From Chrysopilus asiliformis (Eukaryota; Arthropoda; Insecta; Diptera; Rhagionidae), in contig OZ035962.1 of the NCBI GenBank assembly GCA_964034945.1, positions 70,462,774 through 70,526,773 on the forward strand: a stretch of DNA of 64,000 nucleotides, in the 5' to 3' direction. Positions 11,618-22,674 of this stretch are shown here, in pieces. The notes below the pieces were generated by a model. That model was not told the origin of the DNA and did no database searches. It was given only the letters and a program-made list of their open reading frames with translations. The translations under genes were made by a program, and so were the position numbers. Within the stretch, counting starts at the first letter, position 1. Every line of letters starts with the position of its first letter.

Positions 11618-11905
11618 CCTACACCATCGCATTAAAAACTGTTGCTGTACTGAACTGTTACCACTGTCAGCTGTTTTACTTTTTCTCGTTTTTCGTTTTT
11701 CTTGTTCATTTTTGGTTGTTAATTTAAAGTATTTTATCTATGTTATTTATTTATTTATTTTAATATAACATTTAGACAAAGTTTTTACGGCTAAATATTA
11801 ATAGTTATAACATAGTGAGTGCATTTAAATGATCTTTTAACGTAAGTCTCTTTTTTATCTTTATAATTGTAAAATTATTGGTGCTTAATAAAACATATTA
11901 TAAAT

Positions 11906-11949
11906 AGGCCTCTGAAGATGAGCCAAAACAAGGCTCGAAACGTTAGGCT
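11906..11949 (+). ncRNA. Hammerhead-ribozyme-like motif, copy C
   Basis: Plus-strand copy of the motif: AGGCC 11906-11910, CTGAAGA 11912-11918, GAGCC 11920-11924, GGCTC 11932-11936, GAAAC 11937-11941, then GTT and AGGCT. Predicted cut is 11944/11945. The unpaired T at 11919 is the main deviation from a textbook core. Confidence 0.55.
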
Positions 11950-11971
11950 GGAAAATTAAACACAACTTTTG

Positions 11972-12046
11972 TTTTATTTCCTAAAATTGGACCGCTAAGC
12001 CCGCCAAACTAAGACAAATACTATTATACGGTCGACATATTATCAA
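11972..12046 (+). mobile_element. PLE segment D: first 75 bp of a following tandem unit
   Basis: Reverse complement of 9270-9344, the start of the PLE unit, up to GTCGACATATTATCAA, then abruptly the target duplication. It shows that the RNA template behind the inverted part extended past one unit end into the next. Confidence 0.85.
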
Positions 12047-12059
12047 CATTCAAATTAAA
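12047..12059. repeat. Right target-site duplication of the PLE insertion
   Basis: Second copy of CATTCAAATTAAA, matching 6348-6360. Confidence 0.85.
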
Positions 12060-12940
12060 TTATTTGTCTTAAATCACATCGATAACAATAAGCAAGAAGG
12101 GAAAGCTCTGAGAAAAACAAAATTAAACAAGAAACTTTGCTGTTACATGAAAAGTTGGTAAACTTGCAAAAGTTTTTCTTGGAGAAGTTTCACTGAAAAA
12201 GTTGTCTTTATTCGCCTAAAGTAGCTGTAGTCAACCCTATAGCAACTAGAATTTTAGTGTATTTTTCCAAGCCATTTTCAACTTGTCAAACGATTCGGAT
12301 TTTCTATTTCTATAAAAATGTGCCGTTTTGGCGAAAAACTTTTTGGGTCGTTAGTTTAGTGAGGTTGAAATACTTTCAAGAGTACGAGTATGTACGAGAT
12401 AGGTAGCATTAAAGTTAACTATGAAAGTTCATCTGGGAACTAATGATGTTCATGTTGCCATAAACTCTCAATACAAACATTTTCCCGATAGGGCTTTTAA
12501 TTCCCGTATATACATATATGAATGATTCTTATATGTATTTGTACAATATCTGCGGCTTTTCAAGTAACTGTAAAATTTTAAAATAAAGAAATATTTGCGT
12601 AAAAACAATTATTTTTAACATAACTTTTATGTACAAAAATTTTTTTAAAATATAGTTTGGATGCGATTGCTTAAGGATTTTTGGGGATTTTTTTATTCTG
12701 GGAAAGTTAGCATTGAAAACAATTACAACGAATAAACTGAAACAAAAACATTTTTTATAGAATTTTCGTCAAACCTTTTCGTCGTTTTCACAGTCACAGT
12801 TTGGTCACAGTTAGATTCCGACTGAAGATGAGATTTTTTCCGATCATATATGTATCTCGATTCATTAATTTTTCAATCAACAAGTTCTTAAAACTTCGTT
12901 TTTTGTACGACAAATTTAGAGGAATACTGCCAATGAGTTT
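12060..12940. other. Spacer
   Basis: AT-rich sequence without exon or repeat structure that I can define. Confidence 0.4.
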
Positions 12941-13755
12941 TTACTTTCTTATACGAAGTATAATATTGAATTCATGAAAAATTTCGACTTCTTAATTTTG
13001 CGTAAAAAACATTTCCCGTACATTCCCGAGTCGATTGGTGTAATATTACAAAAAAGTCTTTCTGTTTGTCAGTCTGTCTGTCAGGGTGCGTTCCTTTATT
13101 CCGGAGTAAAGTAAAGGTTGGGTTTGTCAAAGTTAGAACAGCTGATTGCCAAAGTTGAAAATAACGTAAACTGTACTCTGGCATTTCGGAACGTGATTTG
13201 GTTAACTTTGACAGTTATTGGAATCCTGACTAAATCACCTAAAATTCTCATACTTTTAATAATACTTTCCTGCTAAAATGCAATTAATAAAATACCTTGG
13301 GAATTCTTCGCCATTATGGTATTGTCTTTAATATCATAATTCCCTCCAACCAAAATAATTTCAAAGGTGTCCGTTGCCATCACGCACAAATTTATTCATT
13401 TTGTTTCTCAATTTTAATAATTTACTCGTTCTTGTCGAACTTGTTCATTAAATCACTCACAGTGAAAACAACGACTTAACCTCAAATAAGTTTTCAGTAC
13501 TGTCAAAGTTAACCAAATCGCGTTCCAAAATGCCCGAGTAAAGTTTACTTTTCTCAACTCTGCTATTGAGCAAAGTTGAAAAAGTTAACTTTGACAGCTC
13601 AACTGTGGTGTTTTGGAACGCGAGTATAGTTTACTGTGCGTTAACCGTATTTGTTTTGGAACGACTTTCAGTTAACCGTGGTCGACCGCGGTTAACCGTG
13701 GTTAGTAATGGAACGCGGCCCAGTCTGTCAGTCAGTCTGTATAAAAAAATCGAAA
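12941..13755 (+). repeat. R1 repeat copy interrupted by a foldback element
   Basis: The R1 start TTTTACTTTCTTATACG at 12941 runs through AAGTATAATATTG and CATTTCCCG to a GTCTGTCTGTC tract near 13080. The tract resumes at 13721 (CAGTCTGTCAGTCAGTC) after a 636-bp insertion. The two halves together resemble the uninterrupted R1 copy at 39363. Confidence 0.55.
13085..13720. mobile_element. Foldback DNA element with GGTGCGTTCC / GGAACGCGGCC ends
   Basis: It is inserted into the GTCT tract of R1. Ends are short inverted GCGTTCC sequences, and CAG on both sides (13082-13084, 13721-13723) may be the target duplication. Inside is a second inverted pair: GGAACGTGATTTGG plus TTAACTTTGACAG near 13185, and its complement near 13498-13528. 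The right half has repeated GTTAACCG and AGTTTACT motifs. There is no ORF. The superfamily is uncertain. Confidence 0.55.
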
Positions 13756-14571
13756 AAAATATGTTGGCAAAAACAGAAACTGTCAGAAATGTGCATTACA
13801 TTGTACATTACATACATGTACATTTTTAGGTTTTGACACTGTCGGTGTGATCCCAGTCGAATTAGAGTTGATGCAGCATATCGGCCAATTTGAAACAGTA
13901 TGTTTTTTTTAATGTTCGTGGGAACTTTATTTGAAATCAACGCAAGCTTTGAAGACAAACTTCTTCTTGGTGATCGGTATTTCAAGATTTCCAAGCACAC
14001 ACAAAAGTGCATTTTTTCTAGAAAGGGATAGCCGCCAAATACAGGTTTGATCCCAGGGCAGTTTTGCCTTGGCACGGCCCTGAACGCAAATATAGTATAT
14101 TGAACTGTTATTTGCATTTCGTGCTAAAATATAAATTTTTTTGAAAGAATGTTTTTCTGTAGCAGCCTAAACAACTCGAATAGTAGATTTAGAGCACAAG
14201 AATTTCCTTTCTCTATAAAACCTATCCTCTTGAATTTCTGGGGATATTTTGATCTGATTTTTACCAAACTGTTTAACGTGAAGTAGTAGGCAAACTCACA
14301 GGAAGGGATAGAACCGCAATGAGGTAGGACTTGCAAAACTACCTACTACATATTTTTGATGAAATCAAAATATTGTTTTAGGCAAATCCATGTTTAATGT
14401 TTTTATTGAATTTTTCTATGAAAAAATTTTCTCAGAAGTAACTCTGGCAACACATGTCAACCAGTCGGGATCTCAAAATTTCCGAAAGAAAAATTCAACT
14501 CTACCGATATCATCTTAGTATTGGAAAAACTGGCAAAAGCCACAGAAAATTTAAGGGAGAACTACCGTAGA
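13756..14571. other. Spacer
   Basis: No supportable gene. The minus-strand open frame at 13728-14117 starts inside the GTCT repeat and has no recognisable domain. Confidence 0.4.
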
Positions 14572-14577
14572 GTATAG

Positions 14578-16194
14578 CCAAGACCCTCTACATACAAAGC
14601 CATGCAAAAGTTTTTCTATGTGTGCACTAGTAGTGTCAAGTAGCAACTCTACTGTCAAAATCACATGGGAAACCGCGCGTAAAGTTCGATTTGTTTTGTT
14701 ATTAAGTTAATAATTTTATCAAGTTTTCAGAGTTTAATCGGTAAAATATATAAGTTGAAGGTGTATATTACTAATAATCGTTTGTGTTTTGTTTGATAAT
14801 TGTGAATCAGCAATAAAAACAACTCAACAAGTTAAAATTAAAAGTTGCTAAAAAGCAACTTGCTGGTAACTTTGAAATTTCGTGTTTATATTTAGTGTCA
14901 TTATTGAATAGTTGTAAATAATTTGATATTAGTTTTTGCGTTTTCTTATTTGTGAAATTAATGCCGGCAGTTTAAAAAAATTGAAATAAGAAACTGATAA
15001 AAGTGATGATTGTAAAACAAGTGCCAGATAAAAGTGACGAAAGTGATGACGGCGTTTTCAATCCAAGAATTGTAAAAAAATCATACGGAATGGACTTCGT
15101 TTAAAATCGTAATTAACTAAATATTATATGTTAGAGGCAACTTTTTCTTATTTTTTATAGATTTTCCAAGCAATTTAAATGTTTTGGAAGAAAAAAAATT
15201 TTTACATAAAAAAACATTGAAATGAATAAATTTTTCTTTCGAGTTTCATTTCCGGCGACTGAAAAGTGTTCGAGTAAATTTCTGAAAATGAATGACAAAT
15301 ATATGATTGAATTCGAGTTAGCTGATACCGCATCAAACATTTCCGTGCATTTCATTTTCGATTCGAGTTCCTTAATAAGGCCCCAGATAAGTATAAAATT
15401 ATTTAAAAAAACGCACGTATTTTGCGTTTAATTTAAGGCTGATCGAAGAATCCATTACAAGAGGGGCTGTGACAGGGGAAGCAACATGGGCTAGGAGACT
15501 CCTGAGACTTATTTACTGCAGCTTTTCCGCAAGTGTATTTCGTTTTTTTTTTTAAATATTCAATTTAAACGTAATGCCTCGTAATTGCTGTGTGCCGTGC
15601 TGTAATTCGTATCACAAATCCACTTTGTCCGTTATTGTCATTATATAATATAAAAAAGTGTTTGTTTTAAATATCAGCTTAAAGTGAAAATGTGCAAAAT
15701 ATCAAATTTTACAGAAGAGCAGAAAAACCTTACAATGATTTAAATTTCCATTTCAAGATAACTGAGTTTCATTTAAAGAAAACTGATCCTAATTTTAAAA
15801 AAAACTCAGTTTTCCTTAAATGAGAATTAAAATGATTTTACAAGGTTTTTTTTGCTCTTCTGTAAAATTTGATATTTTGGACTTAGCACAATTCCGGTTT
15901 AAGCTGACGATATATTTTTGAATTCCATACTCAATTTTTTTTTCTATTATATGTAAATTTGTTTTGATTTTAAATAAAAATCATAAAATAACGAAAACGG
16001 GGTTTGTTTTCATTAGCATTCCCTCCAAATTTATTTAAACGATAATATAGGAACCTAATTGATATAGAACCGCAAAAAAAATTCGGAAACTTCATGCCGG
16101 CGCCATGTTAGACAATTCATAAGCGACCCTACTTGGCCATGTATATGTGGTAGTAACTCTATTAGTGCATGGCTTTGTATGTAGAGGGTCTTGG
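14578..16194. mobile_element. DNA transposon with 29-bp perfect TIRs and a THAP-like stub
   Basis: The left TIR at 14578-14606 (CCAAGACCCTCTACATACAA...) is exactly inverted at 16166-16194. Flanks share TATAG, extending to GTATAGCC if the first bases of the TIR are counted as target, so the duplication is 5-8 bp. The interior is AT-rich without a transposase. A short frame at 15574 reads like a THAP zinc-finger N-terminus. The CCAAG terminus resembles that of the THAP-bearing element at 41864. Confidence 0.75.
15574..15648 (+). pseudogene. THAP-domain N-terminal stub
   Basis: The 24-codon frame reads MPRNCCVPCCNSYHKSTLSV then a hydrophobic run to TAA. The start M-P-x-x-C-C-V-P-x-C-x-S is the usual opening of THAP zinc-coordinating DNA-binding domains. 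The later W, P and C-x2-H-F parts are missing. It sits inside a TIR-bounded element, so it is most likely a relic of that element's DNA-binding protein. Confidence 0.4.
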
Positions 16195-16201
16195 TATAGC
16201 C

Positions 16202-17479
16202 AAAAGCAGCGGGATTCTCACCCCAAACTCACAGAAGTCTAGAGCGCTTTATACAATACACAAGCTTTGTCTTTTACTACTACAAAAAGCACATAACCAT
16301 GGGTAACTCGCCAACTCACCCTAATTTTACTCATCCAGTTGTTGCCCCACAGTTCCATAAATTGTTGGTTGAAAATCATTTCCAGGAAACTTGTAGAGCA
16401 AAGAATGATTCCTTTCTCTCTCTCTGTCTCTCCAATATGGGAGAAATGAACTGAGAAATATGGCAATGTGGAGAGTGAGAAAAGGATGCCAAAGGCGGAA
16501 AACTTGAGGCTTATATCGGAGGAGAGTGTTGGTGCTGCTTAAGGTCACAAGGACTAGAGTGGAATGGAGTTGGATGAAGTACACAAAACTTTTGTGCATA
16601 CATAGAAAGGCCAAAGAAAACTTTGGAAAACTTTTCCTATAGCCAAAGTACACGGTGACGAATTCAACGACGGCAACAAGAGAACATTGAGTAAAAAAAA
16701 CAACCCCAACTCCAAACGAAAAAAAAACCAAAAGAAATAACGTGAAGAGAAGCACACGACATCGGTATATAAATTTCTCAGCTTTAAGCAAACTTTAAGA
16801 AGACATTAGGGCAGATTTTGTGGGAATTTATGAGATTTCAGGGTTGTTACCAATGCAAAAAAAAATCTTACTTATTTTTAATGCTTTTGAATTTAAAAAT
16901 GTTTACTCATGTTTTAGTGGATTCGAGGTGAAATATCGAATGTAGAAAAAAAAAAATAAGGAACTTAAAGCAATTTTCCTGTAAGAATTTCCTCCACTCT
17001 AGACTAAAGTTTGCATAAAAATTCTTAAAACTGAAACGGTTGAGTCATGAGGGTGATTTATTAGATAAAGTTTACTTTGATATTTGGCCGTAACCCTTAT
17101 AAGAAGTATTACAAAAGTATTTGACGGCAAAGTATTTACTCATGAATTGATACTGCACTTTAAATGACAGATGGCTTCAGGCTTCATATCAAATGAAATT
17201 TGAACAGATGTCAGCATTGGCCTACTTGACAATGTTGTCGTCATATGGTGACCTTTGCTGTAATTTTATAATCATTTGTTCCAACTGTATATTGGAATTG
17301 CTGATAAAAATTTACACTGGTCACTACTGGTCATTATCCCTTCAATAAAAACAGGGGACAGCATTAGGAAAATGCGACTTTTAGGTTGTATTCCGAAAAT
17401 TCATTTGACATTTTGTTTTGTAAGGAAAGAAATCCAAAATGTAAATTGGTCTGTATTCGATAAAATATTTTATGACAAA
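16202..17479. other. Spacer with purine-rich plus strand
   Basis: About 16250-16790 is strongly purine-biased on the plus strand, with a CTCTCTCTCTGTCTCTCC patch near 16417. The bias leaves long hydrophobic open frames on the minus strand (up to 154 codons), which I regard as compositional artefacts. No exon borders stand out. Confidence 0.45.
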
Positions 17480-17697
17480 TAAGTTAAAATAGCTTAAATC
17501 GATTTTCAGGCAAAACTAAACTGACCTGAATTTGCATTTACAAACAGATCACTTTAGCTTTGCCTGAAAAAAAATTACCAGAGTTTTATGTACAAAATTT
17601 TTTTTTCAGAATTTTCTTTTTATTTTGTTTATTTTATAAGAATAAATTGGTTTTTGTGGTAAAAATATTCAGTGTTATTGTCATGGGCATTAATGGG
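17480..17697 (-). mobile_element. piggyBac-like MITE, truncated copy
   Basis: This is the inverted relative of 28033-28252. It shares the TTTTCAGGCAAA / TTTGCCTGAAAA hairpin, the GATC-containing loop, AACCAATTTATTCTTAT (inverted) and the terminal CATTAATGGG followed by TTAA at 17698. The other terminus is not recognisable. Confidence 0.55.
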
Positions 17698-17869
17698 TTA
17701 AGATTACAGTTTTAAAAATATTTTCATTCTATTTTTTGCACTATTGTAAGTACGGTGTTCAGAAGTGATTAATTTCAAAGGACAGTTCTTTATTTCAATG
17801 CCCTGTCAATCAAATTGTTTTCTGAAATGATTATTTTGTCCTTACTGCTCTGTTCTTTTTTTTACTTTC

Positions 17870-18550
17870 CTCTTCTGTAGAAGGAAAGTATTTTATCCAT
17901 GAAGGAGGCCGACTCGAAAACGGGGGCAGATAGAAAATTCGTGATCAGTACGAAATCCGATCAATGCAAAATTATAAGGATGACCGTGCTCTCTGTCTGT
18001 CGATCTGTCCACTGTACGTATCTTAAATAACTCGAGAACGCATTGAGTTAGCTCCTTGAAATTTTTTGTAAATAAGTTTTACAAAAATCGCAGTTTTCGA
18101 TCAAACTTGGGAAAAGTAACGGTAACTATTACGGGTATCTCCCATACCATTTTTTTTTTTTTTGAAAAAATACTTTGTTTTTGAAAATTTTTCGAAACTT
18201 TTTAAGAAAAAATGAGTAAGGATATAAAACTTTCTACATTTTCTGCTTTAACAGTTATTTTTATCTCTAACGGTCCTCAAGATATTTGAAAAAAAACCAG
18301 TATTTTGAAAATCTCTCGAAAATTATGCACGCCTCAAATTAGGGAAATTTCTCATTTTTTTTTAAAGCCTCTCAAAAACTATGCGCAAAACGATGAAAAA
18401 ATGAATATAACCAGATTCAAAGGAAATAACATTTCCTGCATTTTTTTAACGGGTTTTTCCGAAACTAAATATCGTAGAGGAAAGTTTGGTGTTTATCATT
18501 TTTTGTGTTTATCAGGTATTTTTTTATTGAAATCGCCATTTTCTTTACTT
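17870..18550 (+). repeat. Diverged dispersed repeat related to R1
   Basis: It opens with ACTTTCCTCTTCTGTAG and AAGGAAAGTATTTTATCC, then a GTCTGTCGATCTGTCC patch. Repeated CGAAAATT/CTCAAGATATTTGAA phrases follow, matching the style of R1. The part at 18360-18510 also resembles 26500-26680. No coding content. Confidence 0.45.
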
Positions 18551-18659
18551 TAAAGTTTCGGAAAGTTATTTGCATTTTTTTCGATTTATTGAAACATTTC
18601 AATACAAACAAGTACATTTCAAAGCACAGCCCTTTTTCACAATATTTTATTTGATTGCA

Positions 18660-18780
18660 CTTGTTTGTTTGTTTGTTGTAATCAAATTTTGACCCTAATT
18701 TTGAATCTAATTTTGACCCACTTCCACTCATCCGAATCCGAATCAAAAGTTTTGCACAAAAGAATAACTCCGATGACAAT
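18660..18780 (+). repeat. Dispersed repeat family R2, copy 1
   Basis: A GTTTGTTTGTTTGTTG tract is followed by TTTTGACCCACTTCCACTC and AATAACTCCGATGA. The same order recurs at 34980-35105, indicating a dispersed family. Confidence 0.5.
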
Positions 18781-18830
18781 GTGTGTATGCACGTACGAGA
18801 AAAAAAAAACAAAATCTTGTGCTGTCCACA

Positions 18831-19467
18831 TTTTATAGTTCATTTGCAAACAAGCTACTTTATTTATTTTTGCCGAAATTGAAAGGATCGATCGTCGGAA
18901 GAACTTTTTCATGCATGAAACGATCCTTTATTGATCATTTTCTAAATTATCCACTTTTCTGAATCAAATTAACACATCTTAAAATGTCAAAGTAAAACAA
19001 TCAAATTAAATGATGGCGTGTATAAAATAACTGTTGTGGCGCAACTCAATATTAAAAAACATAACATGGTCTCATATTTTATATAAAACTAACATTGATT
19101 AGAAAAGAAGAAGCTGACAACCTTTCAACATTCATTTCTCAAATTAATCGACTAATTTCATTATGCAAATTTTGTCTAGAGAGATAACATGTTTTTTATA
19201 TGGATTAAAAAAGGATGGTAGAGATGCATTTTTGAGAAAAGCTAAAAAGTTTTTCAATACATAAACAAAAAACTGATTAAATTGTCAAGTCAGAATCGTT
19301 TTCTTAATGTATAGTCTCGTATCACAGTGGGCACAATTTTTTTAGGTCCATAGCTAAAAATATTACATAGTTTTCTAAAACAGATTGTTGAAACCCTTAT
19401 TGAATAAACACGTGCGATTTTTGAAACATCAAAAAACATAAAGGGTATTCGTAAATAGCGTAAACTA
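18831..19467. other. Spacer
   Basis: Nothing recognisable. Short minus-strand open frames lack support. Confidence 0.4.
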
Positions 19468-20262
19468 CACTGTAGAAAATGAATTTGAATTTAAACCGAA
19501 AAATGGGGTAAAAACGGGGTAAATTTGCAAAAACGTCGTAAAATTTCGAAAAAAAATCAGAATTTAGCTCGCACACCATTTAAGTTGTAAAATCACCCAA
19601 AAAACATTAATCTTACACTAGAAATAGGGTAATTTTAAACCTTGCGTAAAATTTCGACCAATATTCGTATTTTTACTCTCATTTTGGTGTAAAAACACGC
19701 TCACAGGGTATTTTTGCATTATTGTACGGACAATTTAACCTTAACCTTATAATTCGCATAAGGTTTGTGGCATCGGAGTATAAATACTCGAATCGAGTTT
19801 TACTCTACCAAAATCCTGTGTGGCGCCTGCCACATGGCAGACATGCCCGGGAAATTTGGATGTGAAAACATCCGCAAAAATAATATAATATTTTTGTTTT
19901 TGCAGACCGTATAAGCCGAGAAATTCTAATACCATTTTCGGTGTAATTTTAAACAAAAAATGTCGTAAAATTACACCTTTTTAAAGGTAAAAAGACGCGG
20001 TTTTGCTACCAAATAGGAGGAAAATTACAACAAAAATGTGGTAATTTTAAACATCCATGTCGTAAAATTACACCCGTATTGTACTTTTACTTCTTATTTA
20101 GCTTAAAGTTCCCCCGTAAAAGAGGCTTTTGTACGCCACAAAATGAGTAAAAATGCATAGCTTTTAAGCCATTACGACTCGGTGTAATTTTACCCCTATT
20201 ATCGTAGGAAAATGGTTTCCTACGATAATAGGGGTAAAATTACAATAAAATTTTCTAGAGTG
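19468..20262. mobile_element. DNA element with CACTSTAGAAAAT termini and repeated GTAAAATTAC motifs
   Basis: Left end CACTGTAGAAAAT and right end ATTTTCTAGAGTG are inverted (one difference), with TA on both outer sides. The interior carries many direct and inverted copies of GTAAAATTACACC-like motifs, probable subterminal binding sites. No transposase ORF is present. A TA target would suit the Tc1/mariner group, but this is not firm. Confidence 0.55.
20183..20244. repeat. Perfect 29-bp hairpin with ATGG loop
   Basis: Arms 20183-20211 and 20216-20244 are exact complements, the first opening TGTAATTTTACCCC. The hairpin lies just inside the right end of the element at 19468-20262 and incorporates its GTAAAATTAC motif. 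Confidence 0.9.
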
Positions 20263-20569
20263 TACGTTAGTTTACAACCTCGTAAATAGACTGTCGAATT
20301 TTATATGGAAAATCTTTTACGCAACCTGCGTGGCGGATTATCATATGGACTCAGAATCCGTGCCAACACAGGGGCTCCATCCAATCTTTTGTACAATACT
20401 ATTGTGAAAGATTGCAAATTGATGCCTGGTTTTTTGGGCAGCAAACAATATAAATGTTTGAACTTTAATACGACGAAATTTTCGCCTATGGTGCATTTTT
20501 GAGAGGGGTCATCTCATAATAAAAAAACATTGGCAGAGGCCAATCGCCCAATATTCTATATGAGATCAA

Positions 20570-21010
20570 AAAATTTAAAAATATCCATGGGAGAAGGGAG
20601 GAGGATTGGTCCAATTGGATTTTGATGTGTGGAGAGATTATGTAAAATCATATTCTCGTCTCTATAAATTTTTCAATACGATGAACAGTTTTCGTGAAAA
20701 TCGTAAAAAAATAATTTCATTTGTATGATGGATTGGATTTTGATATAGGGAAAAGTTACATAAAATAGTCACAATTTGTTTTTACAATTCTTTCGATATG
20801 ACTCATCGTATACAGTAAAAAATTGCAAAAAATTGTTTCATTTCTGCTATTTACGAGAAACGCAACTGTAAACAAATTTCCAGTGTCTAGCTAATTTCAA
20901 GTCTCAAATCTAATCTTTCGAAAGTTATGGTGTTACAGACAGACGGGCGGCAGACATGCGGAAATCAAACTCTTTTGTCATACCTAGTCCTACCAACTAT
21001 ACTTTATTAT
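20570..21010 (-). repeat. Dispersed repeat family R3 (GTCT-bearing), minus copy
   Basis: Read on the minus strand, it has the CATGTCTGCCGCCCGTCTGTCTG tract region, then GAAATTAGC, AAACTGTTCATCG and AATTTTTCAATACGATG-type phrases twice in series. Comparable order occurs at 28480-28810 and 29350-29830. No protein is encoded. Confidence 0.5.
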
Positions 21011-21479
21011 ATAGGATACTCTTTTTCGGTCCGGATCCTGCTTGATTTTAACTCCTTATTTGGTCCTTTTTCGGTCCTTTTTTCGCTCGAAAAAAAAAAT
21101 TGTCATAGGGACAACTACAACTGTAGGTAATATCAACATTAAACGCATCCATTTGCTACGAACGACTTCTGAGCAGCGACTTCCAAAAACTTGACTGGTG
21201 AACGTAGGTTGGAAGTCTACAAACATATGGACGCTGATATCGTTTCGGTTCGGAAGTGGTTTTCTTCTAACTACAATGCAGAAATTTGAACGTTTGAATG
21301 TTCACTTTGACAAATTACCAGACGCATGATAATTGTTTTATTTAATAGCTCAAGATTCATAACACTATGATGTATTAACTTCAAAACATAAACTGCTCAA
21401 TAAATAAACAACAAAGTTTTCATTAACAGTGCATGAATTGAATGACCGATGCATTAATTGACGACAATCAAAACATTTC

Positions 21480-21650
21480 ACTTATTTATTTATACGACGC
21501 GTTACAGGCGATTAAATATATGAACACATAATACAGTAAAAAAGATTATAAAAACGTGCTCTCAATCTCTTCATTAACCCGTTCTCCCGCACAAATTAAG
21601 TCATTCAACATATTTTTAAATGTCTGGTGTGAAAAATCGAGGTTTTATAT
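21480..21650 (-). repeat. Probable 3' end of a retroelement on the minus strand
   Basis: On the minus strand a short frame reads TFKNMLNDLICAGERVNEE and stops. It is followed by a UTR with CTGTAACGCGTCGTATAAATAAATAAG, a LINE-like simple-repeat end. A frameshift separates this from an upstream frame containing FFTPDI. The identity of the protein tail is uncertain. Confidence 0.35.
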
Positions 21651-22182
21651 AGAACATAAGAGTTACGAGATGCATCAGGTTCATTAAACATTCAGGCAAC
21701 ACGCCAAGGCCGTAAAAACGAAAAAAAAAATGTTTAAAATACCTATGATTTGAAGTAATAAACATTAAAGACTGTAAACAAAATTTACAGATATAGTAAT
21801 ATAAAGCACTGTATCGAATATTTTGCTGTTGAATAAAACCATAGATTATCATAAATTTCAGAATCATACAAAACAGAAAAAATATTCGACTGCAAAAAAA
21901 ATTATCAAAAATGAATAAAATAAGTGTTGTACCCTTTGAATAACAATATTTTTTTTAGTTATGATTTTTGAATAATGGAAATTACACCATTGAGTTCTCA
22001 GTCCAAGGATCAGCAAGTCCTTGAATTTTTGTCTGACCTTATGTGTATAACTAATAGTGCGATTTTAATTTGGATATACATGTTGTAATTTTTGCTTTAT
22101 CTAATGTTCAGTGTATCGGGTTTTTACTATATCGAGAATATACTGTATTAGAAATTTTTTTTGAGGGACGCCGAAATATATA

Positions 22183-22674
22183 CAGGGTATTCACAGTCGT
22201 CTTTTAAATTGCGGGTAAATTTACCGCTCGGTAATTCAGTCAAATTTAACAGATTTTTACCGAGACGGTAACTTGGTTCATGTAAAAATGAATTACCGGA
22301 TTCGGTAATTGTATACATGCCTCGAGTCGTGTTTTTCAACCTCGGTATTCGGTATCAAGAATCAACCGCGGGTGGCGCTAGTAATGTTTTTAGTTGTCAA
22401 ATTTTCTCGCTGGTTATCTCATCGGACTGCAAATTTTTTCAATTTTGATAGCCGTTGCCACAATAGAAATTCAAAAGAATACATCAAACATGGATTTAAA
22501 GGTATGTGACGTATTTTACAATCAAATTCGCAGTTCATGATTTGGTCACGTATCAAATAAAAGCGCTGTTCTCAAATCTGTGCTGTGGGATGTTCACAGC
22601 AGAATATTTTCAGTCTGTTAATATTACCGAAAACACCGAATACCGAAAATTAAAAGTGGACTGTGAATACCCTG
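22183..22674. mobile_element. hAT-like MITE (CAGGGTATTCACAGTC termini)
   Basis: The left end CAGGGTATTCACAGTC is inverted at the right end as GACTGTGAATACCCTG, with imperfect matching for about 10 more bases. The outer 8-mers AATATATA and AATGTTTA agree at 6 of 8 positions, suggesting an old 8-bp duplication. Interior GGTAATT/CGGTATTCGGTA motifs repeat near both ends. No transposase. Confidence 0.6.

Larger units (their letters stand above)
6361..12046. mobile_element. Composite Penelope-like retroelement insertion
   Basis: Four segments make one insertion between matching 13-bp duplications. Copy A (minus, 6361-9344) is full length. Copy B (minus, 9345-10119) is the 3' part of a tandem unit. 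Copy C (plus, from 10118 to 11971) is a 5'-truncated inverted copy. Segment D (plus, 11972-12046) is the first 75 bp of the next unit. The tandem period is 2984 bp. B meets C head to head with a shared CT at 10118-10119, a 2-bp microhomology. Segments compared between A, B and C show no differences, so the insertion is recent. Tandem and inverted truncated copies are a known habit of Penelope elements. Confidence 0.9.

Noticed and set aside
6361..12046. Interpretation as an LTR retrotransposon because of the direct repeats
   Set aside because: The repeats are whole 3' parts of tandem units, the protein is Penelope RT with GIY-YIG, and there is no gag, protease or integrase.
16327..16791. 154-codon minus-strand hydrophobic open frame
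   Set aside because: Explained by a purine-rich plus strand. There are no domains, splice sites or codon bias.
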